A stretch of DNA of 64,000 bases from Rhipicephalus microplus. Its lineage: Eukaryota > Arthropoda > Arachnida > Ixodida > Ixodidae. A model generated the notes under the pieces. It saw only the letters and a program-made list of their open reading frames with translations, was not told the DNA's origin and did not search any database. How positions within the stretch are numbered: position 1 is the first letter of the stretch; each line of letters begins with the position of its first letter. The stretch is from contig NW_027464604.1 of assembly GCF_043290135.1 (NCBI RefSeq), positions 689,501-753,500 on the forward strand. Direction: 5' to 3'. The position numbers and the translations under genes are program-made. Of the stretch, positions 50,001-62,700 are shown one piece after another.

Positions 50001-50781
50001 CTTCAAAAGCCGAACTGAAATAAATAGTTTGGCTTAGTATACTCAGAAATAAGGTTACAAAATATTGTGTTCTGGTATTCTTATTTATAGATTGCTAGTG
50101 TGTGGAATATTTGCACGGAGCAGTTACTTTAGTTAATGTTTTTTTAGCTAATACATAATAGAACAGCCCATTCTCACGAAACTGAAGAAAAATGTATGTC
50201 TTATGCTCTACATGTGGGGAGGATAATAGGCAATGCAAGAAAAAAGGCAAAATTGGACGATTTAGTGAAATCCTGTAGTGCTTCTACACTAGTCATCCAG
50301 TGGTCAGTCGCCTTGAAGTATACTACGCTGTCAAGCTCGTACGGGGCGCTATAAGCTGCTAGAGGTGATTCTGGGGATGTAATGTAAAGTCCACCGGCAA
50401 AGAAATGCCAGTAGTAAAAAGCCCATATTAATCACGGTGTAAAATTGGCAAGCCAATGGTAGCCAATATTCGTCGTAAAGTGAATGCTGGCGTAAAACCG
50501 GCATTTCATTGGCTACAAAGTGGCCCGAGATTGGTCCTATGCTGGATGTATGTTGGCAACTGCGTCGGTGAAAGGACGGGCCTTCATTGGCATGTGTAGA
50601 GTGGGCCGCCGTCGGCTGGGTGTCGGCAAATGCAACGGCAGGACGTCGGCCCCAGGTTGGCTTGAACGGCGGTCCTACATCGGCAGAAGTTGATCTTTGC
50701 CGATTTGCCAACCTCTGGCCAATATTGCAGCGACGTTAGCCAATACCGGTCCAAGATCGGTCCATCGCCGGAGTGCTGCCT
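47029..50781. repeat. Duplicon copy B, part 5
   Basis: Matches 33506-37286 with a few percent divergence. The counterparts of the exon-like islands are at 47181-47329 and 49670-50050. The A copy has an extra TGTATGTCTGTATGTTAAC word near 34715 that B lacks. No gene is called; the 158-codon frame at 48353-48829 is noted but lacks any motif. Confidence 0.85.
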
Positions 50782-53700
50782 GGGTTAGGTTAGGTTGAGT
50801 TATGTTCAAGCTAGGTAGCTTCGTGAAACTACCGAAAACGACGACATCTAACGAGATAGTGTTGGTTTGTAGCGAGTGCAAAACTGCGATAGGTGAAATA
50901 ATGTGAAAACACAAAAACGGCATTGAACTAGACAGATACTGCGTCTTGTACCGTTACAAGGGCGAAACTTCTATATTGTGGTATTCTCGTGAAAGCGCAT
51001 GCAAGAATCGTGAAACTTTAAAGAACGATGTCATTAGCGAGATACAGCGTTCTGTAGTGTACTAAGTTGGTGAAAAACTGTGAGGTCATGATAAAATCGC
51101 AATTGTGAACCAAACAGTGTAACAGAGCGTCTTTAAATACAAGTGCGAAGGTTAGGTTAGGTTAAGTTATGAAGCGTCATAAAACCGCAATAAACAATTT
51201 CAGCTATTGAGAAGCAGTGTTTTTCACCATTACAAGTCGGACACTGCGATATCTAATGTGAAAGTGCATGAAACCGTCGTAATGTTGCAAAAAGCATTGT
51301 AAAGTAGCGAATAAAATGTTTTCTAGCGCTAGAAGTGCAAAGGTTAGGTTAGGTTGAGTTATGTTAGTTCAAGCTAGGTAGTGTCGTGAAGCCACCAAAA
51401 ACGACGTCATCTAACGAGATAGTGTTGTTTTGTTGCTAAAACGAAACTGCTATAGGTGAGTTATTGTGAAAGCACACAAAACGGCGTCAACTAGCCAGAT
51501 ACTGCGTCTTGTACTGTTACAAGTGCGAAACTGCTATATTGTGTTATTCTCGTGAAAGCGCAAGCAAGCATCGTGGAACCTTAAAGTACGATGTCATTTA
51601 GCGGGATACAGCGTTCTGTACTGTACTAAGTGGGTGAAAAACTGTGAGGTCATGCAAATATCGTAATTGTGAACGAAACAGTGTAATAAAGCGTTTTTAG
51701 ATACAAGTGCGAATGTTAGGTTAGGTTAAGATGTGAACAGTCGTAAAACCGCATTAAACAATGTCACTTAGTGAGATGCAGTGTTTTTTACCATTACAAG
51801 TCGGAAACTGCGATATCTAATGTGAAAGCGCATGAAACCGTCGTAATGTTGCAGAAAGCATTGTAAAGTAGCGAGTAAAACGTTTTCTAACGCTAGAGGT
51901 GCGAAGGTTAGGTTAGGTTGAGTTATGTTATTTTAGGCTAGGTAGTGTCGTGAAGCCACCAAAAACGACGTCATTAACGAGATAGTGTTGTTTTGTTGCT
52001 GAAACGAAACTGCTATAGGTGAGTTATTGTGAAAGCACACAAAATGGCATGAACTAGCCAGATACTGCGTCTTGGACCATTACAAGTGCGAAACTGCTAT
52101 ATTGTGATATTCTCGTGAAAGCGCATGAAAGCATCGTGAAACCTTAAAGAACGATGTCATTTAGCAAGATACAGCGTTCTGTACTGTACTAAGTGGGTGA
52201 AAAAATGTGCGGTCATGCAAATATCGTAATTGTGAACGAAACAGTGTAACAGAGCGTTTTTAGATACAAGTGCGAAGGTTAGGTTAGGTTATGAAGCGTC
52301 ATAAAACCGCATTAAACAATGTCAACTATTGATATGCAGTGTTTTTCACTACTACAAGTCGGAAATTGCGATATCTAATGTGAAAGCGCATGAAACCGTC
52401 GTAATGTTGCAAAAAGCATTGTAAAGTAGCGAATAAAATGTTTTCTAGCGCTAGAAGTGCAAAGGTTAGGTTAGGTTGAGTTATGTTAGTTCAAGCTAGG
52501 TAGTGTCGTGAAGCCACCAAAAACGACGTCATCTAACGAGATAGTGTTGTTTTGGTGCTAAAACGAAACTGCTATAGGTGAGTTATTGTGAAAGCACACA
52601 AAACGGCGTCAACTAGCCAGATACAGCGTCTTGTACTGTTACAAGTGCGAAACTGCTATATTGTGTTATTCTCGTGAAAGCGCAAGCAAGCATCGTGGAA
52701 CCTTAAAGTACGATGTCATTTAGCGGGATACAGCGTTCTGTACTGTACTAAGTGGGTGAAAAACTGTGAGATCATGCAAATATCGTAATTGTGAACGAAA
52801 CAGTGTAATAAAGCGTTTTTAGATACAAGTGCGAATGTTAGGTTAGGTTAAGATGTGAACAGTCGTAAAACCGCATTAAACAATATCACTTAGTGAGATG
52901 CAGTGTTTTTTACCATTACAAGTCGGACACAGCGATATCTAATGTGAAAGTGCATGAAACCGTCGTAATGTTGCAAAAAGCATTGTAAAGTAGCGAATAA
53001 AATGTTTTCTAGCGCTAGAAGTGCAAAGGTTAGGTTAGGTTGAGTTATGTTAGTTCAAGCTAAGTAGCGTCGTGAAGCCACCAAAAACGACGTCATCTAA
53101 CGAGATAGTGTTGTTTTGTTGCGAAAACGAAACTGCGATAGGTGAGTTATTGTGGAAGCACACAAAACGGCGTCTACTAGCCAGATACTGCGTCTTGTAC
53201 TGTTACAAGTGCGAAACTGCTATATTGTGTTATTCTCGTGAAAGCGCAAGCAAGCATCGTGGAACCTTAAAGAACGATGTCATTTAGCGGGATACAGCCT
53301 TCTGTACTGTAATAAGTGGGTGAAAAAATGTGCGGTCATGCAAATATCGTAATTGTGAACGAAACAGTGTAACAGAGCGTTTTTAGATACAAGTGCGAAG
53401 GTTAGGTTAGGTTATGAAGCGTCATAAAACCGCATTAAACAATGTCAACTAATGATATGCAGCGTTTTTCACAACTACAAGTCGGAAACTGCGATATCTA
53501 ATGTGAAAGCGCATGAAACCTTCGTATTGTTGCAGAAAGCACTGTAAAGTAGCGAGTAAAACGTTTTCTAACGATAGAAGTGCGAAGGTTAGGTTAGGTT
53601 AAGTTCGTTTAAGCTAGGTCGCGTCGTGAAACCACCAAAAATGACGTCATTTATTGAGATAGTGTTGTTTTGTTGCGAGTGCGAAACTGCGATATGTGAA

Positions 53701-56700
53701 ATAATGTGAAAGCACACATAACGGCACGAACTAGCCAGATACTGCGTCTTGTACTGTTACAAGCGCGAAACTGCTATTTTGTGATATTCTCGTGAAAGCG
53801 CATGCAAGCATCGTGAAACCTTAAAGAACGATGTCATTTAGCGAGATACAGCGTTGTGTACTGTACTAGGTTGGTGAAAAACTGTGAGCGCATGCAAATA
53901 TTGTAATTGTGAACGAAACAGTGTAATAGAGCGTTTTTAGATATAAGCGCGAATGTTAGGTTAGATTAAGTTATGAAGCGTCATAGAACCGTAATAAACA
54001 ATGTCAGCCAATGAGATGTAGTGTTTTTCACCATTACAAATCGGGATCTGCGATATCTAATATGAAAACGCAAGAAACCGTAGTAATGTTGCAAAAGGCA
54101 TTGTGAACTAGCGAATAAAACGTTTTCTAACGCTAGAAGTGCGAAGGTTAGGTTAGGTTGAGTTGTGTTAGTTTAAGCTAGGTCGCGTCGTGAAACCACC
54201 AAAAATGACGTCATCCATTGAGATAGTGTTGTTTTTTTGCGAGTACGAAACTGGATAGGTGAAATACTCTGAAAGCGCACAAAACGGCATGAGCTTGCCG
54301 GATACTGCGTCTTGTACCGTTACAAGTGCGAAACTGCTATTTTGTGATATACTCGTGAAAGCGCATTCAAGCATCGTGGAACCTTAAAGAACGATGTCAT
54401 CTAGCTAGATACAGCGTTCTGTACTGTACTAGTTGGTGAAACACTGTAAGGTCATGCAAATATCGTAATTTTGAACGAAACAGTGTATTAGAGCGTTTTT
54501 AGATACAAGTGAAAAGGTTAGGTTAGGTTAAGTCATGAAGCGACAAAAAACCGCATCAAACAATTTCAGCTATTGAGATGCAGTGTTTTTCACGATTACA
54601 AGTCGAAAACTGCGATATCTAATGTGAAAGCGCATGAAACCGTCGTAACGTTGTAGAAAGCATTGTAAAGTAGCGAGTAAAACGTTTTCTAACGCTAGAG
54701 ATGCGAAGGTTAGGTTAGGTTGATTTATGTTATTTTAAGCTAGGTAGCGTCGTTAAACCGCCAAAAACGACGTCATCTAACGAGTTAGTGTTGTTTTGTT
54801 GCGAGTGCGAAACTGCGATATGTGAAATATTGTGAAAGCACACATAACGGCACGAACTAGCCGGATACTGCGTCTTGTACTGTTACAAGCGCGAAACTGC
54901 TATTGTGATATTCTCGTGAAAGTGCTTCCAAGCATCATGAAACTTTAAAAAACGATGTCATTTAGCGAGATACAGCGTTCTGTACTGTAATAGATTGGTG
55001 AAAAACTGTGAGGTCATGCAAATATCGTAATTGTCAACGAAACAGTGTAATAGAGCGTTTTTAGATACAAGCGCGAATGTTAGGTTAGGTTAAGATATGA
55101 ACCGTCGTAAAACCGCATTAAACAATGTCACTTGGTGAGATGTAGTGTTTTTCACCATTGCAAGTCGGGAACTGCGATATCTAATGTGAAAGCGCATGAA
55201 ACCATCGTAATGTTGTAGAAAGCATTGTAAAGTAGCGAGTAAAACGTTTTCTAACGATGGAAGTGCGAAGGTTAGGTTAGGTTATGTTGGTTTAAGCTAG
55301 GTAGCGTCGTCAAACCACCAAAAACGACGTCATCTAACGAGATAGTTTTGTTTTATTGCGAGTACTAAACTGCGATAGGTGAAATGTTGTGAAAGCACAC
55401 AAAACGGCATGAACAAGCCAGATACTGCGTGTTGTACCGTTACAAGTGCGAAACTGCTATACTGTGATATTCTCGTTAAAGCGCATGCAAGCATCGTGAA
55501 ACCTTAAAGAACGATGTGATTTAGCGAGATACAGCGTTCTGTACTGTAATAGATTGGTGAAAAACTGTGAGGTCATGCAAATATCGTAATTGTGAATGAA
55601 ACAGTGTAATAGAGTGTTTTAGATACAAGTGCGAATGTTAGGTTAGGTTAAGATATGAACCTTCGTAAAACCGCATTAAACAATGTCACTTAGTGAGATG
55701 CAGTGTTTTTCACCATTACAAGTTGGGAACTGCGATATCTATTGTGAAAGTGCATGAAACCGTCGTAATGTTGTAGAAAGCATTGTAAAGTAGTGACTAA
55801 AACGTTTTCTAACGATAGAAGTGCGAAGGTTATGTTAGGTTGAGTTATGTTAGTTTAAGCTAGGTAGCGTCGTGAAACCACCAAAAACGACGTCATCTAA
55901 CGAGATAGTGTTGTTTTATTGCGAGTACGAAACTGCGATAGGTGAAATATTGTGAAAGCACACAAAATGGCATAAACTAGCCAGGTACTGCGTCTTGGGC
56001 CGCTACAAGTGCGAAACTGCTATATGGGATATTCTCGTGAAAGCGCATGAAAGCATCGTGAAACCTTTAAGAACGATTTCATTTAGCGAGATACAGCGTT
56101 CTGTACTATACTAGGTTGGTGAAAAATTGTGAGGTCATGCAAATGTCGTAATTGTGAACGAAACAGTGTAATAGAGCGTTTTTAGATACAAGTGCAAAGG
56201 TTAGGTTAGGTTAAGTCATTGAGCGACAAAAAACCGCATCAATGTCAGCTATTGAGATGCAGTGTTTTTCACCATTACAAGCCGGAAACTGCGATATCTA
56301 ATGTGAAAGCGCATGAAACCGTCGTAATGTTGGAGAAAGCATTGTAAAGTAGCGAGTAAAACGTTTTCAAACGCTAGAGATGTGAAGGTTAGGTTAGGTT
56401 GTGTTATGCTATTTTAAGCTAGGTAGCGTCGTCAAACTACTGAAAACGACGTCATTTAACGAGTTAGTGTTGTTTTGTTGCGAGTGCGAAACTGCGAAAT
56501 GCGAAATATTGTGAAAGCACACATAACGGCACGAACTAGCCAGATACTGCGTCTTGTACTGTTACAAGCGTGGAACTGCTATTGTGATGTTCTCGTGAAA
56601 GTGCTTGCAAGCATCGTGAAACCTTAAAGAACGATGTCATTTAGCGAGATACAGCGCTCTGTACTGTACTAAGTTGGTGAAAAAAACTTTGAGGTCATGC

Positions 56701-59700
56701 AAATATCGTAATTTTCAACGAAACAGTGTAACCGAGCGATTTTAGATACAAGTTCGAAGGTTAGGTTAGATTAAGTTATGAAGCGTCATAAAACCGCATT
56801 TAACAATGTCAGCCAATGAGATGTGTTTTTCACCATTACAAGTCGGAAACTGCGACATCTAATGTGAAAGTGCATGAAACCGTCGTAATGTTGCAAAAAA
56901 CATTGTAAAGTAGCTAATAAAACATTTTCTAACGCTAGAAGTGCAAAGGATAGGTAAGGTTGAGTTATGTTAGTTCAAGCTAGGTAGCGTCGTGAAGCCA
57001 CCAAAAACGACGTCATCTAATGAGATAGTGTTGTTTTCTTGCGAGTACGAAACTGCGATAGGTGAGTTTTTGTGAAAGCACACAAAACGGCGTGAACTAG
57101 CCAGATACTGCGTCTTGTACTGTTACAAGTGTGAAACTGGTATATTGTGTTATTCTCGTGAAAGCGCATGAAAGCATCGTGATACCTCAAAGAACGATGT
57201 CATTTAGCGAGATACAGCGTTCTGTACTGTACTAGGTTGGTGAAAAACTGTGAGGTCATGCAAATATCGTAATTGTGAACGAAACAGTGTATTAGAGCCT
57301 TTTTAGTTACAAGTGCGAAGGTTAGGTTAGGTTAAGATATGAACCGTCGTAAAACCGCATTAAACAATGTCACTTAGTGAGATGCAGTGTTTTTCAGCAT
57401 CACAAGTCGGGAACTGCGATATCTAATGTGAAAGCCTCCGAAACCGGCGCAATGCTGTAGAAAGCATTGTAAAGTAGCGAGTAAAACGATTTCACACGAA
57501 AGAAGTGCGAAGGTTATGTTAGGTTGAGTTAGTTTAGGCTAGGTAGCGTCGTGAAACCACCAAAAACGACGTCATCTAACGAGATAGTTTTGTTTAATTG
57601 CGAGTACGAAACTGCGATAGGTGAAATATTGTGAAAGCACACAAAACGGCATGAACAAGCCAGATACTGCGTCTTGTACCGTTACAAGTGCGAAACTGCT
57701 GTATAGTGATATTCTCGTTAAAGCGCATGCAAGCATCGTGAAACCTTAAAGAACGATTTCATTTAGCGAGGTACAGCGTTCTGTACTGTAATAAGTTGGT
57801 GAAAAACAGTGAGGTCATGCAAATATCGTAATTGTGAACGAAACAGTGTAATAGAGCGTTTTTAGTTACAAGTGCGAAGGTTAGGTTAGGTTAAGATATG
57901 AACCGTCGTAAAACCGCATTAAACAATGTCACTTAGTGAGATGCAGTGTTTTTCATCATTACAAGTCGGAAACTGCGATATCTATTGTGAAAGCGCATGA
58001 AACCGTCATAATGTTGCAGAAAGCATTGGAAAGTAGCGAGGAAAACGTTTTCCAACGAAAGGAGTGCGAAGATTATGTTAGGTTGACTTATGTAAGTTTA
58101 AGCTAGCTAGCGTCGTGAAACCACCAAAAACGACGTCATCTAACGAGATAGTGTTGTTTTATTGGGAAGACGAAACTGCGATACGTGAAATATTGTGAAA
58201 GCACACAAAACGGCATGAACAAGCCAGATACTGCATATTGTACCGTTACAAGTGCGAAACTGCGGTATTGTGATATTCTCGTTAAAGCACATGCAAGCAT
58301 CGTGGAACCTTAAAGAACGTTGTCATTTAGCGAGATAGAGCATTCTGTACTGTAATAAGTTGGTGAAAAACTGTGAGTTCATGCAAATATCGTAATTGTG
58401 AACGAAACAGTGTAATAGAGCGTTTTTAGATACAAGCGCAATTGTTAGGTTAGGTTAAGTCATGAAGCGACAAAAAAACGCATCAAACAATGTCAGCTAT
58501 TGAGATGCAGTGTTTTTCATCATTACAAGTCGGAAACTGCGATATCTAATGTGAAAATGCATGAAACCGTCGTGAAGTATTAAAAAGCATTGTAAAGTAG
58601 CGAATAAAACGTTTTCTAACGCTAGAAGTGCAAAGGATAGGTAAGGTTGAGTTAGGTTAGATCAAACTAGGTAGCGTCGTGAAGCCACCAAAAACGACGT
58701 CATCTAATGAGATAGTGTTGTTTTGTTGCGAGTACGAAACTGCGATAGGTGAGTTATTGTGAAAGCACACAAAACGGCGTGAACTAGCCAGATACTGCGT
58801 CTTGTACTGTTACAAGTGCGAAACTGGTATATTGGGTTATTCTCGTGAAAGCGCATGCAAGCATCGTGGAACCTTAAAGAACGATGTCATATAGCGGGAT
58901 ACAGCGTTCTGTACTGTACTAAGTGCGTGAAAAATTGTGCGGTCATGTAAATATCGTAATTTTGAACGAAACAGTGTAATAGAGCGTTTTTAGATACAAG
59001 CGCGAATGTTAGGTTAGGTTAAGATATGAACCGTCGTAAAACCGCATTAAACAATGTCACTTAGTGAGTCAGTGTTTTTCACCATTACAAGTCGGGAACT
59101 GCGATATCTAATGTGAAAGCGCATGAAACCATCGTAATGTTGTAGAAAGCACTGTAAAGTAGCGAGTAAAACGTTTTCTAACGATAGAAGTGCGAAGGTG
59201 AGGTTAGGTTAGGTTAGTTTAAGCTAGGTAGCGTCGTGAAACCACCAAAAACGACGTCATCTAACGGGATAGTGTTGTTTTATTGCGAGTACGAAACTGC
59301 GAAAGGTTAAATGTTGTGAAAACACACAAAACGGCATGAACAAGCCAGATACTGCGTGTTGTACCGTTACAAGTGCGAAACTGCTATACTGTGATATTCT
59401 CGTTAAAGCGATCGCAAGCATCGTGAAACCTTAAAGAACGATGTCATTTAGCGAGATACAGCGTTCTGTACTGTATTAAGTTGGTGAAAAACTGTGAGGT
59501 CATGCAAATTTCGTAATTGTGAACGAAACAGTGTAATAGAGCGTTTTTAGTTACAAGTGCGAAGGTTAGGTCAGGTTAAGATATGAAGCGTCGTAAAACC
59601 GCATTAAACATTGTCACTTAGTGAGATGCAGTGTTTTTCACCATTACAAGTCGGGCACTGCAATATCTATTGTGAAAGCGCATGAAACCGTCGTAAAGTT

Positions 59701-62700
59701 GTAGAAAGCATTGTAAAGTAGAAAGTAAAACGTTTTCTAACGATAGAAGTGCGAAGGTTCTGTTAGGTTGAGTTATGTTAGTTTAAGCTAGGTAGCGTCG
59801 TGAAACCACCAAAAACGACGTCATTTAACGAGATTGTGTTGTTTTATTGCGAGTACGAAACTGCGATAGGTGAAATATTGTGAAAGCACACAAAATGGCA
59901 TAAACTAGCCAGATACTGCGTCTTAAACCGTTACAAGTGCGGAATTGCTATATTGTGATATTCTCGTGAAAGCGCATGAAAGCATCGTGAAACCTTCAAG
60001 AACGATGTCATTTAGTGAGATACAGCGTTCTGTACTGTACTAGGTTGGTGAAAAACTGTGAGGTCATGCAAATATCCTAATTGTGAACAAAACAGTGTAA
60101 TAGAGCGTTCTTAGATACAAGCGCGAATGTTAGGTTAGGTTATGAAGCGTCATAAAACCGCAATAAACAATTTCAGCTATTGAGATGCAGTGTTTTTCAC
60201 CACTACAAGTCGGAAACTGCGATATATAATGTGAAAGTGCATGAAACCGTCGTAATGTTGCAGAAAGCATTGTAAAGTAGCGAGTAAAACGTTTTCTAAC
60301 GCTAGAGATGCGAAAGTTAGGTTAGGTTGAGTTATATTATTTGAAGCTAGGTAGCGTCGTTAAACCACCACAAACGACGTCTTCTAACGAGTTAGTGTTG
60401 TTTTGTTGCGAGTGCGAAACTGCGACATGTGAAATATTGTGAAAGCACACATAACGGCACGAACTAGCCAGATACTGCGTCTTGTACCGTTACAAGTGCG
60501 AAACTGCTAATGTGATATTCTCGTGAAAGTGCTTGCAAGCATCGTGAAACCTTAAAGAACGATGTCATTTAGCGAGATACAGCGTTCTGTACTGTACTAA
60601 GTTGGTGAAAAAACTTTGAGGTTATGCAAATATCGTAATTGTCAACGAAACAGTGTAACCGAGCGTTTTTAGATACAAGTTCGAAGGTTACGTTAGATTA
60701 AGTTATGAAGCGTCATAAAACCGCATTAAACAATGTCAGCCAATGAGATGTGTTTTTCACCATTAAAAGTCGGAAACTGCGATATCTAATGTGAAAATGC
60801 ATGAAACCGTCGTAATGTTTTAAAAAGCATTTTAAAATAGCGAATAAAACGTTTTCTAACGCTAGAAGTGCAAAGGATAGGTAAGGTTGAGTTAGGTTAG
60901 TTCAAACTAGGTAGCGTCGTGAAGCCACCAAAAACGACGTCATCTAATGAGATAGTGTTGTTTTGTTGCGAGTACGAAACTGCGATAGGTGAGTTATTGT
61001 GAAAGCACACAAAACGGCGTGAACTAGCCAGATACTGCGTCTTGTACTGTTACAAGTGCGAAACTGGTATATTGGGTTATTCTCGTGAAAGCGCATGCAA
61101 GCATCGTGGAACCTTAAAGAACGATGTCATATAGCGGGATACAGCGTTCTGTACTGTACTAAGTGGGTGAAAAACTGTGCGGTCATGCAAATATCGTAAA
61201 ATTGAACGAAACAGTGTAATAGAGCGTTTTTAGATACAAGCGCGAATGTTAGGTTAGGTTATGAAGCGTCATAAAACCGCAATAAACAATTTGAGCTATC
61301 GAGATGCAGTGTTTTTCACGATTACAAGTCGAAAACTGCGATATCTAATGTGAAAGCGCATGAAACCGTCGTAACGTTGTAGAAAGCATTGTAAAGTAGC
61401 GAGTAAAACGTTTTCTAACGCTAGAGATGCGAAGGTTCGGTTAGGTTGATTCTTGTTATTTTAAGCTAGGTAGCGTCGTTAAACCGCCAAAAACGACGTC
61501 ATCTAACGAGTTAGTGTTGTTTTGTTGCGAGTGCGAAACTGCGATATGTGAAATATTGTGAAAGCACACATAACGGCACGAACTAGCCGGATACTGCGTC
61601 TTGTACTGTTACAAGCGCGAAACTGCTATTGTGATATTCTCGTGAAAGTGCTTCCAAGCATCGTGAAACTTTAAAAAACGATGTCATTTAGCGAGATACA
61701 ACGTTCTGTACTGTAATAGATAGGTGAAAAACTGTGAGGTCATGCAAATATCGTAATTGTCAACGAAACAGTGTAATAGAGCGTTTTTAGATACAAGCGC
61801 GAATGTTAGGTTAGGTTAAGATATGAACCGTCGTAAAACCGCATTAAACAATGTCACTTGGTGAGATGTAGTGTTTTTCACCATTGCAAGTCGGGAACTG
61901 CGATATCTAATGTGAAAGCGCATGAAACCATCGTAATGTTGTAGAAAGCATTGTAAACTAGCGAGTAAAACGTTTTCTAACGATGGAAGTGCGAAGGTTA
62001 GGTTAGGTTAAGTTGGTTTAAGCTAGGTAGCGTCGTCAAACCACCAAAAACGACGTCATCTAACGAGATAGTTTTGTTTTATTGCGAGTACTAAACTGCG
62101 ATAGGTGAAATGTTGTGAAAGCACACAAAACGGCATGAACAAGCCAGATACTGCGTGTTGTACCGTTACGAGTGCGAAACTGCTATACTGTGATATTCTC
62201 GTTAAAGCGCATGTAAGCATCGTGAAACCTTAAAGAACGATGTGATTTAGCGAGATACAGCGTTCTGCACTGTAATAGATTGGTGAAAACTGTGAGGTCA
62301 TGCAAATATCGTAATTGTGAATGAAACAGTGTAATATAGTGTTTTAGATACAAGTGCGAATGTTAGGTTAGGTTAAGATATGAACCTTCGTAAAACCGCA
62401 TTAAACAATGTCACTTAGTGAGATGCAGTGTTTTTCACCATTACAAGTTGGGAACTGCGATATTTATTGTGAAAGCGCATGAAACCGTCGTAATGTTGTA
62501 GAAAGCAGTGTAAAGTAGTGACTAAAACGTTTTCTAACGATAGAAGTGCGAAGGTTATGTTAGGTTGAGTTATGTTAGTTTAAGCTAGGTAGCGTCGTGA
62601 AACCACCAAAAACGACGTCATCTAACGAGATAGTGTTGTTTTATTGCGAGTACGAAACTGCGATAGGTGAAATATTGTGAAAGCACACAAAATGGCATAA

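Noticed and set aside
53072..53287. ORFs inside the satellite
   Set aside because: They are not kept in neighbouring units, and stops appear at the same place in most units.
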